Positions 7,888 through 15,162 of a stretch of 64,000 nt of DNA are shown here, in pieces. The DNA lies in assembly GCF_003205575.1 (NCBI RefSeq), contig NZ_PYBW01000049.1, positions 62,001 through 126,000 on the forward strand, given 5' to 3'. The position numbers and the translations under genes were made by a program. Numbering within the stretch: the stretch's first letter is position 1; the number at the start of each line of letters is the position of its first letter. Below the pieces are notes generated by a model. That model was not told the DNA's origin. It did no database searches and worked only from the letters and a program-made list of their open reading frames with translations. Source of the DNA: Streptomyces tateyamensis (lineage in GTDB: Bacteria; Actinomycetota; Actinomycetes; Streptomycetales; Streptomycetaceae).

Positions 7888-9141
7888 GTGTTCAGCTCTC
7901 CCGCCGCCACTCGGATCAGCCGGCTCTCCCTCGCCCTGACCGGCAGCGCCGTGCTCGCCCTGTCCGGCCTGGCCACCGCCGCTCCCGCCGGTGCTGCGAC
8001 CGACACCGTCTACACCAAGGGCGGGACCTCCTGGGTCCGTTCCTGCGCCACCCTGGCCAAGGGCGACACCATGGCCTGCAACGCGCTCAAGGTGACCAGC
8101 GTGGTGCAGCCGCAGGCCCTCACCCCGGACGCGACCCCGAACGCCACTCCGTCCGGCTTCGGCCCGAGCGACCTGCTCAGCGCCTACAAGCTGCCGGCCA
8201 ACGGGGGCGCGGGCCAGACCGTGGCCATCGTCGACGCCTACAACGACCCCAACGCCGCCGCCGACATGGCGGCCTACCGCGCCCAGTACGGGCTGCCCGC
8301 CTGCACCGTGGCCAGCGGCTGCTTCAAGCAGGTCAGCCAGACCGGCAGCACCACCAACCTGCCGGCCAACAACACCGGCTGGGCCGGCGAGATATCGCTC
8401 GACCTGGACATGGTCTCGGCGATCGCCCCGAACGCGCACATCATCCTGGTCGAGGCCAAGACGGCCAGCATGGCCAATCTGGGCACCGCGGTGAACGAGG
8501 CGGTCAAGCTGGGCGCCAAGTTCGTCTCCAACAGCTACGGCGGCGGCGAGTCCTCCGCCGACACCAGCTACGACAGCACGTACTTCAACCACCCGGGCGT
8601 GGCCATCACGGTCTCCTCCGGCGACTCCGGCTACGGCGTGGAGTACCCGGCGGCCTCCAAGTACGTCACGGCGGTCGGCGGCACGGCGCTCAAGCGGGAC
8701 TCCAGTGCCCGTGGTTGGAGCGAGTCGGTCTGGTCCACCTCCAGCTCGGAAGGGGCCGGCTCCGGCTGCTCCTCCTACGACGCCAAGCCGAGCTGGCAGA
8801 CGGACACCGGCTGCGCCCGGCGCACCGTCGCCGACGTCTCGGCGGTCGCCGACCCGGCCACCGGTGTCGCGGTGTACCAGACCTACGGCGCCTCCGGCTG
8901 GGCGGTCTACGGCGGCACCAGCGTGGCGGCCCCGCTGATCGCGGGCGTCTACGCGGACGCGGGCACCCCGAGCGCGGCCGTCCCGGCGGCCGACGCGTAC
9001 GCCCACCCCGGCGCGCTGAACGACGTGACCACCGGCGCCACCACCTCCTGCTCCCCGGCGTACCTGTGCACGGCGGGCGCGGGCTACGACGGTCCGACGG
9101 GCCTCGGCACCCCGAACGGGCTGGCGGCCTTCACCGGCTGA
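7888..9141 (+). CDS. Secreted S53 family (sedolisin-like) serine-carboxyl peptidase
   Basis: Sedolisins cleave proteins using a Ser-Glu-Asp triad, usually at acid pH. The 417-residue precursor starts at GTG 7888 behind AGGAGG and has a signal peptide ending near APAGA (residue 36). The catalytic motifs are in the right order: GEISLDLD gives Glu168 and Asp172, SSGDSG gives oxyanion Asp246, and GGTSVAAP gives Ser345. The pro-region is short (about 55 residues), unlike the 150-200 residue pro-domain of classical kumamolisin-type enzymes, so activation may differ. The reading frame remains open upstream through the repeats, but no ribosome site supports that. A strong hairpin terminator follows. 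Confidence 0.9.
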   Translation: MFSSPAATRISRLSLALTGSAVLALSGLATAAPAGAATDTVYTKGGTSWVRSCATLAKGDTMACNALKVTSVVQPQALTPDATPNATPSGFGPSDLLSAYKLPANGGAGQTVAIVDAYNDPNAAADMAAYRAQYGLPACTVASGCFKQVSQTGSTTNLPANNTGWAGEISLDLDMVSAIAPNAHIILVEAKTASMANLGTAVNEAVKLGAKFVSNSYGGGESSADTSYDSTYFNHPGVAITVSSGDSGYGVEYPAASKYVTAVGGTALKRDSSARGWSESVWSTSSSEGAGSGCSSYDAKPSWQTDTGCARRTVADVSAVADPATGVAVYQTYGASGWAVYGGTSVAAPLIAGVYADAGTPSAAVPAADAYAHPGALNDVTTGATTSCSPAYLCTAGAGYDGPTGLGTPNGLAAFTG

Positions 9142-9159
9142 CGCACCGGCGGTCCAGCG

Positions 9160-9197
9160 CGCGGGGTCCGGCACCTGTTGGGGTGCCGGACCCCGCG
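9160..9197 (+). terminator. Intrinsic-type terminator after S53 peptidase gene
   Basis: GCGGGGTCCGGCACC at 9161 pairs perfectly with GGTGCCGGACCCCGC ending at 9196, one more C-G pair closes the stem, and the loop is six bases. It begins 19 bases after the protease stop. Confidence 0.85.
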
Positions 9198-9324
9198 TGG
9201 CTCGTTCCGGACCCCCGGTGTCAGCGGAGGAGGGCTAACCGAACGGGAGCGACCGCGAGGACGGCACGCGGCGGCAGAATCCAGCGGAGTACGCACCCTT
9301 CCATCCTTTCGAACAAGGAGAACC

Positions 9325-10362
9325 GTGCACCTCGATCGCCTGGTCCGCAGTCGCCTCGGCCGCCGCATCAGCGTGCTCCGCCGCGGCAGCCTGGTCCGCC
9401 GGATACCCGTCTGGACCGCCCTGGTCCTGATGGCCGCTCTGCTCGGCGCCGCCGCCCCGGCGACGGCCTCGGCCGCCACGCCCACCGGCAGTGCCGCGGC
9501 CGCCCTGGCCACCGCCAACGTCGGCAAGACCGCGGGCAGCTGTGCCAACACCCCGACCACCAACTCGCTGGGCGGCACCCAGTTCGAGACCAGCTGCTCG
9601 GGCGGCGGCTCCGGCGGCCCGGAGTACTGGTGCGCCGACTTCGCCATGTGGGTCTGGGCCAACAGCGGCTTCTCCACCGTCGGGCTGGACGCCGGCGCCG
9701 TCAGCTTCCAGACCTACGGGCAGCGCAACGGCACCCAGCACACCGCGACCTCCTACCTGCCGCAGGTCGGCGACGCGGTCGAGTACGGCTCGACCAAGGA
9801 CTCCGCGATCCACCACGTCGGCATCGTCACCGCGGTGCACGCCGACGGCTCGGTCACCACCGCGAACGGCGACTGGAACGGCGACCCGAGCACCACCACG
9901 ATGGCGGCCTGGGCGGTCAGCTCCTCGGTGGTCTCGGTGACCCTGCCGGCCGGTCAGACGGCGGTGGGCAGCGAGCCCAGCACGGTCGACCCGGCCGACG
10001 GCTACGTGATCGCGGGCTACACCACCCCCGTCGCGGCCGGCAGCAACCCGTACACCCCGAGCCAGGTCTGCGGCACCGGCTTCAACGTGGTCGACTCGCA
10101 CAACCTCGGCGGCGCGCAGGTCTACCTGCTCTACTCCTCCACCACCGGCCAGAACTGCGTGACCACCCTGGTGACCAACCCGACCACCCAGGCCGCGCTG
10201 AACGCCACCCTGGCGGTGCAGGGCGGCGCCAGCGCGAAGGACCCAGGGAACTACACCTACTACGCCGGACCGGTGAAGCTGGCCGCGCCGGGCGTCTGCG
10301 TGCAGTGGGGCGGCAGCTACCAGGGTGTCAGCTGGACCAGCCCGTGGAGCCACTGCGGCTGA
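9325..10362 (+). CDS. Secreted CHAP-domain protein (putative peptidoglycan amidase/endopeptidase)
   Basis: CHAP enzymes cut peptidoglycan cross-bridges or stem peptides with a Cys-His pair. The 345-residue precursor starts at GTG 9325 behind AAGGAG. It has a long basic signal region and a membrane-crossing stretch ending at TASA (about residue 50). The CHAP domain spans roughly residues 70-200 with EYWCADFAMWVW (Cys103) and IHHVGIVTAV (His163/164). The remaining 140 residues form a Cys-containing domain I do not recognise. The gene is separated from the protease by a terminator, so the two are independent exported proteins. Confidence 0.85.
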   Translation: MHLDRLVRSRLGRRISVLRRGSLVRRIPVWTALVLMAALLGAAAPATASAATPTGSAAAALATANVGKTAGSCANTPTTNSLGGTQFETSCSGGGSGGPEYWCADFAMWVWANSGFSTVGLDAGAVSFQTYGQRNGTQHTATSYLPQVGDAVEYGSTKDSAIHHVGIVTAVHADGSVTTANGDWNGDPSTTTMAAWAVSSSVVSVTLPAGQTAVGSEPSTVDPADGYVIAGYTTPVAAGSNPYTPSQVCGTGFNVVDSHNLGGAQVYLLYSSTTGQNCVTTLVTNPTTQAALNATLAVQGGASAKDPGNYTYYAGPVKLAAPGVCVQWGGSYQGVSWTSPWSHCG

Positions 10363-10546
10363 CGTCCGGTCAGGCCCTCGGCGGTTCAGTGGGTTGGCGG
10401 CTCAGTGGCTCGGTGGCTCGGCCGATCGGTGGAATCTCCGGGCGGGCGGGAATGAACGGGGCGGGGCGGACGCTCGGGACCGCCGCACCGTTCGACTGCA
10501 CCCTTGCCCGCAGGGCAGGCACCGCACGCTAGGAGAGCAAGCAGAG

Positions 10547-11194
10547 ATGAAGATCGCCGTTCTGGGTACTGGTGAGGTCGGGCGCCGGATCGCCGGCAAG
10601 CTCGTCGAGCTCGGCCACCAGGTCACCCTCGGGTCCCGCACGGCACAGAACCCGGCCGCCGCCGAGTGGGCGGCCGGGTCCGGCGGTGCGCACGGCACCT
10701 TCGCCCAGGCGGCGGCCGACGCCGAGCTGGTGGTCAACGCGACCGGCGGCCTGGTCTCGCTCGCGGCGCTGACGGCGGCGGGCGAGGAGCACCTGAGCGG
10801 CAAGGTCGTGATCGACGTGGCCAACCCGCTCGACTTCTCCGGCGGCTTCCCGCCCAAGGTCGTCCAGACCGAAGGCCTGAGCCTGGCCGAGCAGATCCAG
10901 CGCGCCTTCCCGCAGGCCCGGGTGGTCAAGACGCTCAACACCATGAACAACGCCGTCATGGTCGAGCCCGGCTTGGTCCCCGGCCACCACACCGTCTTCC
11001 TCAGCGGCGACGACGAGCAGGCCAAGACCGTGGTGGCCGGCCTGCTCCAGGAGATCGGCTGGCGGCCGGACCAGATCACCGACCTGGGCGCCCTGCACAC
11101 CGCCCGCGCCACCGAGCAACTGCTCCCGCTTTGGCTCCACGTCTACGGCACCCAGGGCGAGGTCCCGTTCAACTTCGCCATCGCCTCGGCCTGA
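10547..11194 (+). CDS. NADPH-dependent F420 reductase-like / NAD(P)-binding oxidoreductase
   Basis: A 215-residue Rossmann protein beginning MKIAVLGTGEVGRRIAGKL, with GSR following beta-2 (typical of NADP specificity), then VIDVANPLDFSGGFPP and TLNTMNNAVMV, as in the F420-dependent NADP reductase and related family (hydride transfer between F420 and NADP). Many streptomycete paralogues are of unknown substrate. The ATG at 10547 is preceded by AGGAG at 10531; the open frame extends 74 codons further upstream but lacks conserved sequence. It is monocistronic. Confidence 0.82.
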   Translation: MKIAVLGTGEVGRRIAGKLVELGHQVTLGSRTAQNPAAAEWAAGSGGAHGTFAQAAADAELVVNATGGLVSLAALTAAGEEHLSGKVVIDVANPLDFSGGFPPKVVQTEGLSLAEQIQRAFPQARVVKTLNTMNNAVMVEPGLVPGHHTVFLSGDDEQAKTVVAGLLQEIGWRPDQITDLGALHTARATEQLLPLWLHVYGTQGEVPFNFAIASA

Positions 11195-11223
11195 CGGCTG
11201 CGCCCAGCTCCCACCCACCTGGA

Positions 11224-11256
11224 CCGGCCCCTACCCCCTCGGGCAGCGGGGGCCGG
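11224..11256 (+). terminator. Possible terminator after oxidoreductase gene
   Basis: CCGGCCCC at 11224-11231 can pair with GGGGCCGG at 11249-11256 around a 17-base loop, 29 bases after the stop codon. It is weak evidence, with no U-run. Confidence 0.4.
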
Positions 11257-11304
11257 CCCGCTCCACCCGTAACCCGCTGCGCTCGCCCTCGCTGCGCTCG
11301 CCCC

Positions 11305-11538
11305 GAGGAGATCCTTGGCGCACTGCACCAAGTGCTCTCGGACGACTGGATGGGACTGCCCGTCTGGGCCCGCAATCTGGCGTTCCGGCTGGCCTGCCTC
11401 CAGCGCCCGGACGACCCGGCGCTACACCGCGAAGCCGCCGCAGACCTGCTGTCCTTCGGGCCGGACTGGGACGACAGAGCCAATGCCATGTTCCAGCAGG
11501 CAGAAGCGATGGAAGGACAGCCGCCAACCGGCGGGTGA
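11305..11538 (+). pseudogene. Small or truncated conserved protein (C-terminal piece)
   Basis: The frame reads EEILGALHQVLSDDWMGLP, then VWARNLAFRLACLQRPDDPA, then AADLLSFGPDWDD. This looks like real protein sequence and resembles the C-terminal end of streptomycete proteins of unknown function. Upstream the frame runs into two direct CGCTGCGCTCGCCC repeats (11276-11303) and loses coding character, so the 5' part seems lost. An internal ATG at 11350 could still give a 62-residue product. No ribosome site is obvious. Confidence 0.45.
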
Positions 11539-11694
11539 GGAAGGCCGGCCACGGCCCAGCTGTCCGGCAGGCAAGCGCAGTGCACCTCTCTGGCCAGGTC
11601 AGCCCGACAACGACTCCCGTCGAAGGTGACTACCAGCCAGCCCCTGAGCACTCGCCAAGATCACGATCTACGCTGGAGTACTAGGCTTCTGCCC

Positions 11695-12354
11695 GTGTCC
11701 ACTGAACCCGACTTCCTGCGTACGACCCGGGCCTCCTACGATGCCGTCGCCGAGGACTACACCGTCCGGTTCGTGGACGAGTTGGCGATCAAGCCGCTGG
11801 ACCGCGCGATGCTGGCCGCCTTCGCCGGGTACGTGTGCGCGGGGGAACCGGGGCCGGTGGCGGACCTGGGTTGTGGGCCGGGGCGGGTGACGGACCATCT
11901 GCGCGGGCTCGGGGTGGACGCCTTCGGGGTGGACCTGTCGCCGCGGATGGTGGAGCAGGCCAGGCGGATCTATCCCGAGCTGCGGTTCGAGGTCGGCTCG
12001 ATGACCGAGCTGAGCGGCTTCGCGGACGGCTCGCTCGCCGGGATCGTGGCCTGGTACTCACTGATCCACCTGCCGACCGATCAGCTGCCGGCGGTGCTGG
12101 CGGAGTTCCACCGGATCCTGGCGCCGGGCGGGCACTTCCTGACGGCCTTCCAGGTGGGCGACGAACTGCGCCACCGCACCGAGGCCTTCGGGCATCCGAT
12201 CGACCTGACCTTCCGCCGCCGCCGCCCCGAGCAGCTGATCGCCCTGCTCGCCGCCGCCGGCCTCGAACTGCGCGCGCAGATGGTCCGCGAGCCGGCGGCG
12301 GACGGCATGGAGACGGTGCCCCAGGCCTTCCTGCTGGCAGTCAAGCAGGCCTAG
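11695..12354 (+). CDS. Class I SAM-dependent methyltransferase
   Basis: A 219-residue methyltransferase with motif I VADLGCGPGRVTDHLRGLG (about residues 58-76), the acidic loop VDLSPRMVEQAR, and motif IV/post-I IVAWYSLIHLP, matching Methyltransf_11/25. Substrate unknown. The GTG at 11695 is chosen because TAGGCT at 11682 would put transcription start on it (leaderless mRNA); the upstream start at 11626 would overlap that promoter. It stands alone, 12 bases ahead of an unrelated hypothetical gene. Confidence 0.82.
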   Translation: MSTEPDFLRTTRASYDAVAEDYTVRFVDELAIKPLDRAMLAAFAGYVCAGEPGPVADLGCGPGRVTDHLRGLGVDAFGVDLSPRMVEQARRIYPELRFEVGSMTELSGFADGSLAGIVAWYSLIHLPTDQLPAVLAEFHRILAPGGHFLTAFQVGDELRHRTEAFGHPIDLTFRRRRPEQLIALLAAAGLELRAQMVREPAADGMETVPQAFLLAVKQA

Positions 12355-12366
12355 GTCGGGCGCGGG

Positions 12367-12873
12367 GTGGGCAGGCAGGTGAGACGGGAGCTGCGGCTCG
12401 CCGCTGTCGTAGCGCTCGGCGAGCTCGGGGGGAGCCACGACTACCGGGACCGCGCGGATGCCGGTGGTGGCCTGGCAGGGTTCGCCGAGATGCCGGAGGC
12501 CCGTGGGCCGTTGCTGGAGCTCCCGCTCGACCCTGGTGACACCTTCGTCACCAGGGCGACCGCCGAAGCACTGCTCCGGCGAAGGGACCGGGCCGGACTT
12601 GCGACAGTCGCGTCCGCACTGGCGGCCGCCGACCCGAATCCCGGGGACTGGATCCTCACCGCAGTCGTCGACGTCTTCGGCATCTTCTCCGATGACCGGG
12701 ACGACGTGACCCGGTTGTGCGGGGAGCTGTCCCAGGACGCTGACGACCGCGTTGCCCGAGGGGCCCGTCAGCTGCACGAACTACTGACCGGGATCGATCC
12801 CGTGCTCGGCCCCGCTCAGGCTCGGTCCGCCGGGTCACGGTCTGAGCCCGGGGGCCCGGTGCCGCCCAGGTAG
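12367..12873 (+). CDS. Conserved hypothetical protein, HEAT-repeat-like
   Basis: A 168-residue, mainly helical protein. The start LRLAAVVALGELG and later WILTAVVDVFGIFSD and VARGARQLHELL resemble HEAT-type helix pairs, and the central part TRATAEALLRRRDRAGLATV is alternating helix. No catalytic motif or membrane segment. Start taken at GTG 12367; GTG 12379 is an equally good alternative, and neither has a clear ribosome site. The last 30 residues are low-complexity. It follows the methyltransferase gene by 12 bases and may be cotranscribed. Confidence 0.6.
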   Translation: MGRQVRRELRLAAVVALGELGGSHDYRDRADAGGGLAGFAEMPEARGPLLELPLDPGDTFVTRATAEALLRRRDRAGLATVASALAAADPNPGDWILTAVVDVFGIFSDDRDDVTRLCGELSQDADDRVARGARQLHELLTGIDPVLGPAQARSAGSRSEPGGPVPPR

Positions 12874-12886
12874 ATCGGGGGCGGCT

Positions 12887-13267
12887 CTAGTCGGCGGCCA
12901 GCGCGATCGCGTCGATCGACACCCGCCGGCCGCCTGCGAGGCCCACCACTGCGGCTGAGCGGGCCGGTGGGGTGGTCGGGAACGCGGCTGCGTAGGCCTC
13001 GTTGATCGCGGGGAGGTCGGCCGGGTCGGTGTAGAAGAGGGTGGTTCGCACCACGGAGTCCAGGCTGCGATCCGCTGCGGCCAGCACGGTGGCGAGGTTG
13101 GCCAGCGCCTGTCGGCACTCGGCGCCCGCGCCGCCGGGTGGGAGGGTGCCGGTGGCGGGGTCCAGGCCGGTCTGGGCGGAGACGAAGAGCAGGCCGCCCG
13201 CCCGCACGGCGGGGGAGTAGGGGCCGTGCACCGGGAGGTCGGGATGGTGGACGGTATCGCGGGTCAT
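12887..13267 (-). CDS. RidA/YjgF family protein (Rid subfamily)
   Basis: Rid proteins hydrolyse reactive enamine/imine intermediates; many are pathway-specific variants. This 126-residue protein has the core order of the family: AGGLLFVSAQTGLDPATG, ECRQALANLATVLAAAD, VVRTTLFYTD, and PARSAAVVGLAGGRRVSIDA. In RidA proper the catalytic Arg sits in the motif before the C-terminus (R-A-A-V); here PARSAAV keeps Arg. Start ATG 13267 has GAAGGAG seven bases upstream. It is divergent from the SDR gene across an 89-base region with a palindrome. Confidence 0.87.
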   Translation of the reverse strand: MTRDTVHHPDLPVHGPYSPAVRAGGLLFVSAQTGLDPATGTLPPGGAGAECRQALANLATVLAAADRSLDSVVRTTLFYTDPADLPAINEAYAAAFPTTPPARSAAVVGLAGGRRVSIDAIALAAD

Positions 13268-13292
13268 TGTGGCTCCTTCGCCGTTGCGGGCT

Positions 13293-13309
13293 GGTGGATA
13301 TGATCCACC
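13293..13309. promoter_or_regulatory. Palindrome between RidA and SDR genes, candidate operator
   Basis: GGTGGAT-ATG-ATCCACC is a perfect 7-bp inverted repeat with a 3-base centre, placed 25 bases before the RidA start and 47 before the SDR start. This is the position and size expected for a dimeric repressor site controlling both genes. No regulator gene adjoins it. Confidence 0.5.
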
Positions 13310-13356
13310 GTCAGGTGATCGGAAAAGCTTCAAGAAGTAGGAAAACAGGGGGAGCC

Positions 13357-14112
13357 ATGACCGAGCAGCCCGTCCGGGACCTGACTGGCAGGATCGCACT
13401 CGTGGTCGGCGGCAGCCGCAACCAGGGTGCCGCGATCGCCGAGAACCTCGCCGCCCGGGGTGCCACGGTGGTGATCAGCTACGCGGGCAGCGCCGAGGCG
13501 GCGGAGGGGACGGTGGCCGCGCTGCGCAAGCACGGGGTGACCGCCGAGGCGGTGCGCTCCGACGCCACGGTGTCGGCGGAGGTCGGCGAGCTGTTCGACG
13601 GGGTGCTGGCCCGGCACGGTCGGCTGGACATCGTGGTGCACACCCCCGGCATGGTGCTCAAGAAGGCGATCGCCGAGACCACCGACGAGGACTTCGACCG
13701 GATGATCGGCGCCAACACCCGCAGCGCCTTCCTCACCCTGCGCGCGGCTGCCCGTTCGCTGGCCGACAACGGGCGGTACGTGATCATCTCCACCACCCTC
13801 ACCTCGGTGATGACCGGCACGTACGGTCTGTACTCGGGCAGCAAGGCGGCGGTGGAGCGGATGGTGCTGGCGGCGGCCAAGGAGCTGGGCGCGCGCGGCA
13901 TCACGGTGAACGCGGTGGCCCCGGGGCCGGTGGATACCGACTCCTATCGCGAGGCGGAGACCCCGGAGTCGATCGCCGCCGCGACCGACCACAGCCCGCG
14001 CGGGCGGCTCGGGCAGCCCGAGGACATCGCGCCGGTGGTGGGCTGGCTGGTCGGTGCCGAGGCGGGCTGGGTCTCGGGGCAGACGGTCCGGGCCAACGGG
14101 GCCATGTTCTGA
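13357..14112 (+). CDS. Short-chain dehydrogenase/reductase
   Basis: A 251-residue SDR. The cofactor loop is VVGGSRNQGAAIAENLAARG (a GGSxNxG variant of TGxxxGxG), with catalytic Tyr159 and Lys163 in YSGSK and Ser/Thr in VIISTTLTS. The C-terminal region (PGPVDTDSY, WVSGQTVRANGAMF) is typical of classical FabG-like SDRs. ATG 13357 is preceded by GGGGGAG. The divergent RidA-like gene suggests a shared pathway for an amino- or keto-metabolite; substrate unknown. Confidence 0.88.
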   Translation: MTEQPVRDLTGRIALVVGGSRNQGAAIAENLAARGATVVISYAGSAEAAEGTVAALRKHGVTAEAVRSDATVSAEVGELFDGVLARHGRLDIVVHTPGMVLKKAIAETTDEDFDRMIGANTRSAFLTLRAAARSLADNGRYVIISTTLTSVMTGTYGLYSGSKAAVERMVLAAAKELGARGITVNAVAPGPVDTDSYREAETPESIAAATDHSPRGRLGQPEDIAPVVGWLVGAEAGWVSGQTVRANGAMF

Positions 14113-14183
14113 GCGGCAGGGGGCAACTGCCGGGTGCCAGGTGGCCGGGTCGCAGGTGCCTGACATGTGAGCACTCGAGCTGA

Positions 14184-14210
14184 GGGCAGCCGCAGTCCTC
14201 TAGGCTGCCC
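14184..14210 (+). terminator. Hairpin after SDR gene, overlapping the next promoter
   Basis: GGGCAGCC (14184-14191) pairs with GGCTGCCC (14203-14210) over eight bases with an 11-base loop. TAGGCT at 14201-14206, a likely -10 box of the next unit, lies inside the 3' arm, so terminator and promoter are interleaved. Confidence 0.5.
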
Positions 14211-14213
14211 CCC

Positions 14214-14264
14214 ATGTTGCGCGATATGACCATCGGACCGGAGGCGGGGGCTGCCCATGGCTAG
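14214..14264 (+). CDS. Leaderless 16-codon upstream ORF
   Basis: ATG 14214 lies seven bases after the -10-like TAGGCT (14201-14206), as in leaderless streptomycete transcripts. It encodes MLRDMTIGPEAGAAHG, and its TAG stop (14262-14264) overlaps the first codons of the next gene (ATG 14257). The ribosome site GGAGG of that gene lies inside it. It may couple translation of the downstream gene. Coding is inferred from this geometry alone. Confidence 0.4.
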   Translation: MLRDMTIGPEAGAAHG

Positions 14265-14898
14265 CTGGGACTGGGCGAACATCTCCGCCCTGGCCACGGC
14301 CGGCGGCACCCTGGTGCTGGCGGGGGCCTCGTTCGCCTCGATCCGCTCGGCGGACCGGGCCGCGCTCTCCGCCGAGCGCGCGGTGCTGGCCTCGCTGCGC
14401 CCGCTGCTGGTCGGCTCCCCGCTGGAGGCGCCGAGTCAGAAGCTGATCTGGATGGACGGGCACGCGTGCCACCTGACGGGCAGCAGGGGCTACCTGCGGA
14501 TCGTGGACGACAACCTCTACCTGGCCGCCTCGCTCCGCAACATCGGGCCCGGCCTCGGGGTGATCCACGGGTGGTGGCCGGCGGGCCCGGAGACGTACCA
14601 CCAGACGGAGCACGCCGACCCGGCCGACTTCCGCCGCCAGGCCCGCGACCTCTACGTGGCCCCGGGCGACACCGGCTTTTGGCACTCGGCGCTGCGCGAC
14701 CCGCAGGACCCGGACTTCCTGGCCCTGCTGGACCCGGTGAAGAACCGCACCCGGGTCAACGTCGACCTGCTCTACGGGGACGCCGAGGGCGGCCAGCGCA
14801 CCATCAGCCGGTTCTCGCTGATCCCGGTCGGCGACGAGGACGCCTGGATCTGCCAGGTGGTCCGGCACTGGAACGTGGACCGGCCCGACCCCCGGTAG
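14257..14898 (+). CDS. Hypothetical protein with one N-terminal membrane segment
   Basis: A 213-residue protein. Residues 5-30 (WANISALATAGGTLVLAGASF) form one hydrophobic segment, followed by AERAVLASLRPLLVG and a mixed domain with LRNIGPGLGVIHGWW and FWHSALRDPQDPDF. This pattern is seen in streptomycete proteins of unknown function that seem to be membrane-tethered with a cytoplasmic beta-rich domain. ATG 14257 is preceded by GGAGG. No motif supports an enzyme role. Confidence 0.65.
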   Translation: MASWDWANISALATAGGTLVLAGASFASIRSADRAALSAERAVLASLRPLLVGSPLEAPSQKLIWMDGHACHLTGSRGYLRIVDDNLYLAASLRNIGPGLGVIHGWWPAGPETYHQTEHADPADFRRQARDLYVAPGDTGFWHSALRDPQDPDFLALLDPVKNRTRVNVDLLYGDAEGGQRTISRFSLIPVGDEDAWICQVVRHWNVDRPDPR

Positions 14899-15162
14899 TG
14901 CCCGAGTGCCCGAGTGCCCGAGCGGCCGAGCCGCGGACGTGGACAGAACTCCCGCGCACACCCGGGGCGCGTGACCAACTCTGCGCGCCCCCTTCGGGTC
15001 AGCCCGACGCGGTGGCCCGCCCGGGGCCGCAGGAGCGCCAACGGCAACCCAACTGCACTCGAACTACATTGCAGGGCGTGAGAATTCAACGATTCCCCAG
15101 TTCTCGGACACCTCCGTGATCTAGCCTTCGCAGCGGCCAAACGGTCGCTCCTGGGAGGGGAA

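Noticed and set aside
7659-10532. 957-codon plus-strand open frame across the protease and CHAP genes
   Set aside because: Arg/Gly/Pro-rich product without motifs; it crosses a terminator and two well-supported genes in another frame.
14894-14930. GTGCCCGA direct repeats after the 213-residue gene
   Set aside because: Only three or four 8-bp units, common simple sequence in this type of genome, with no sign of function.
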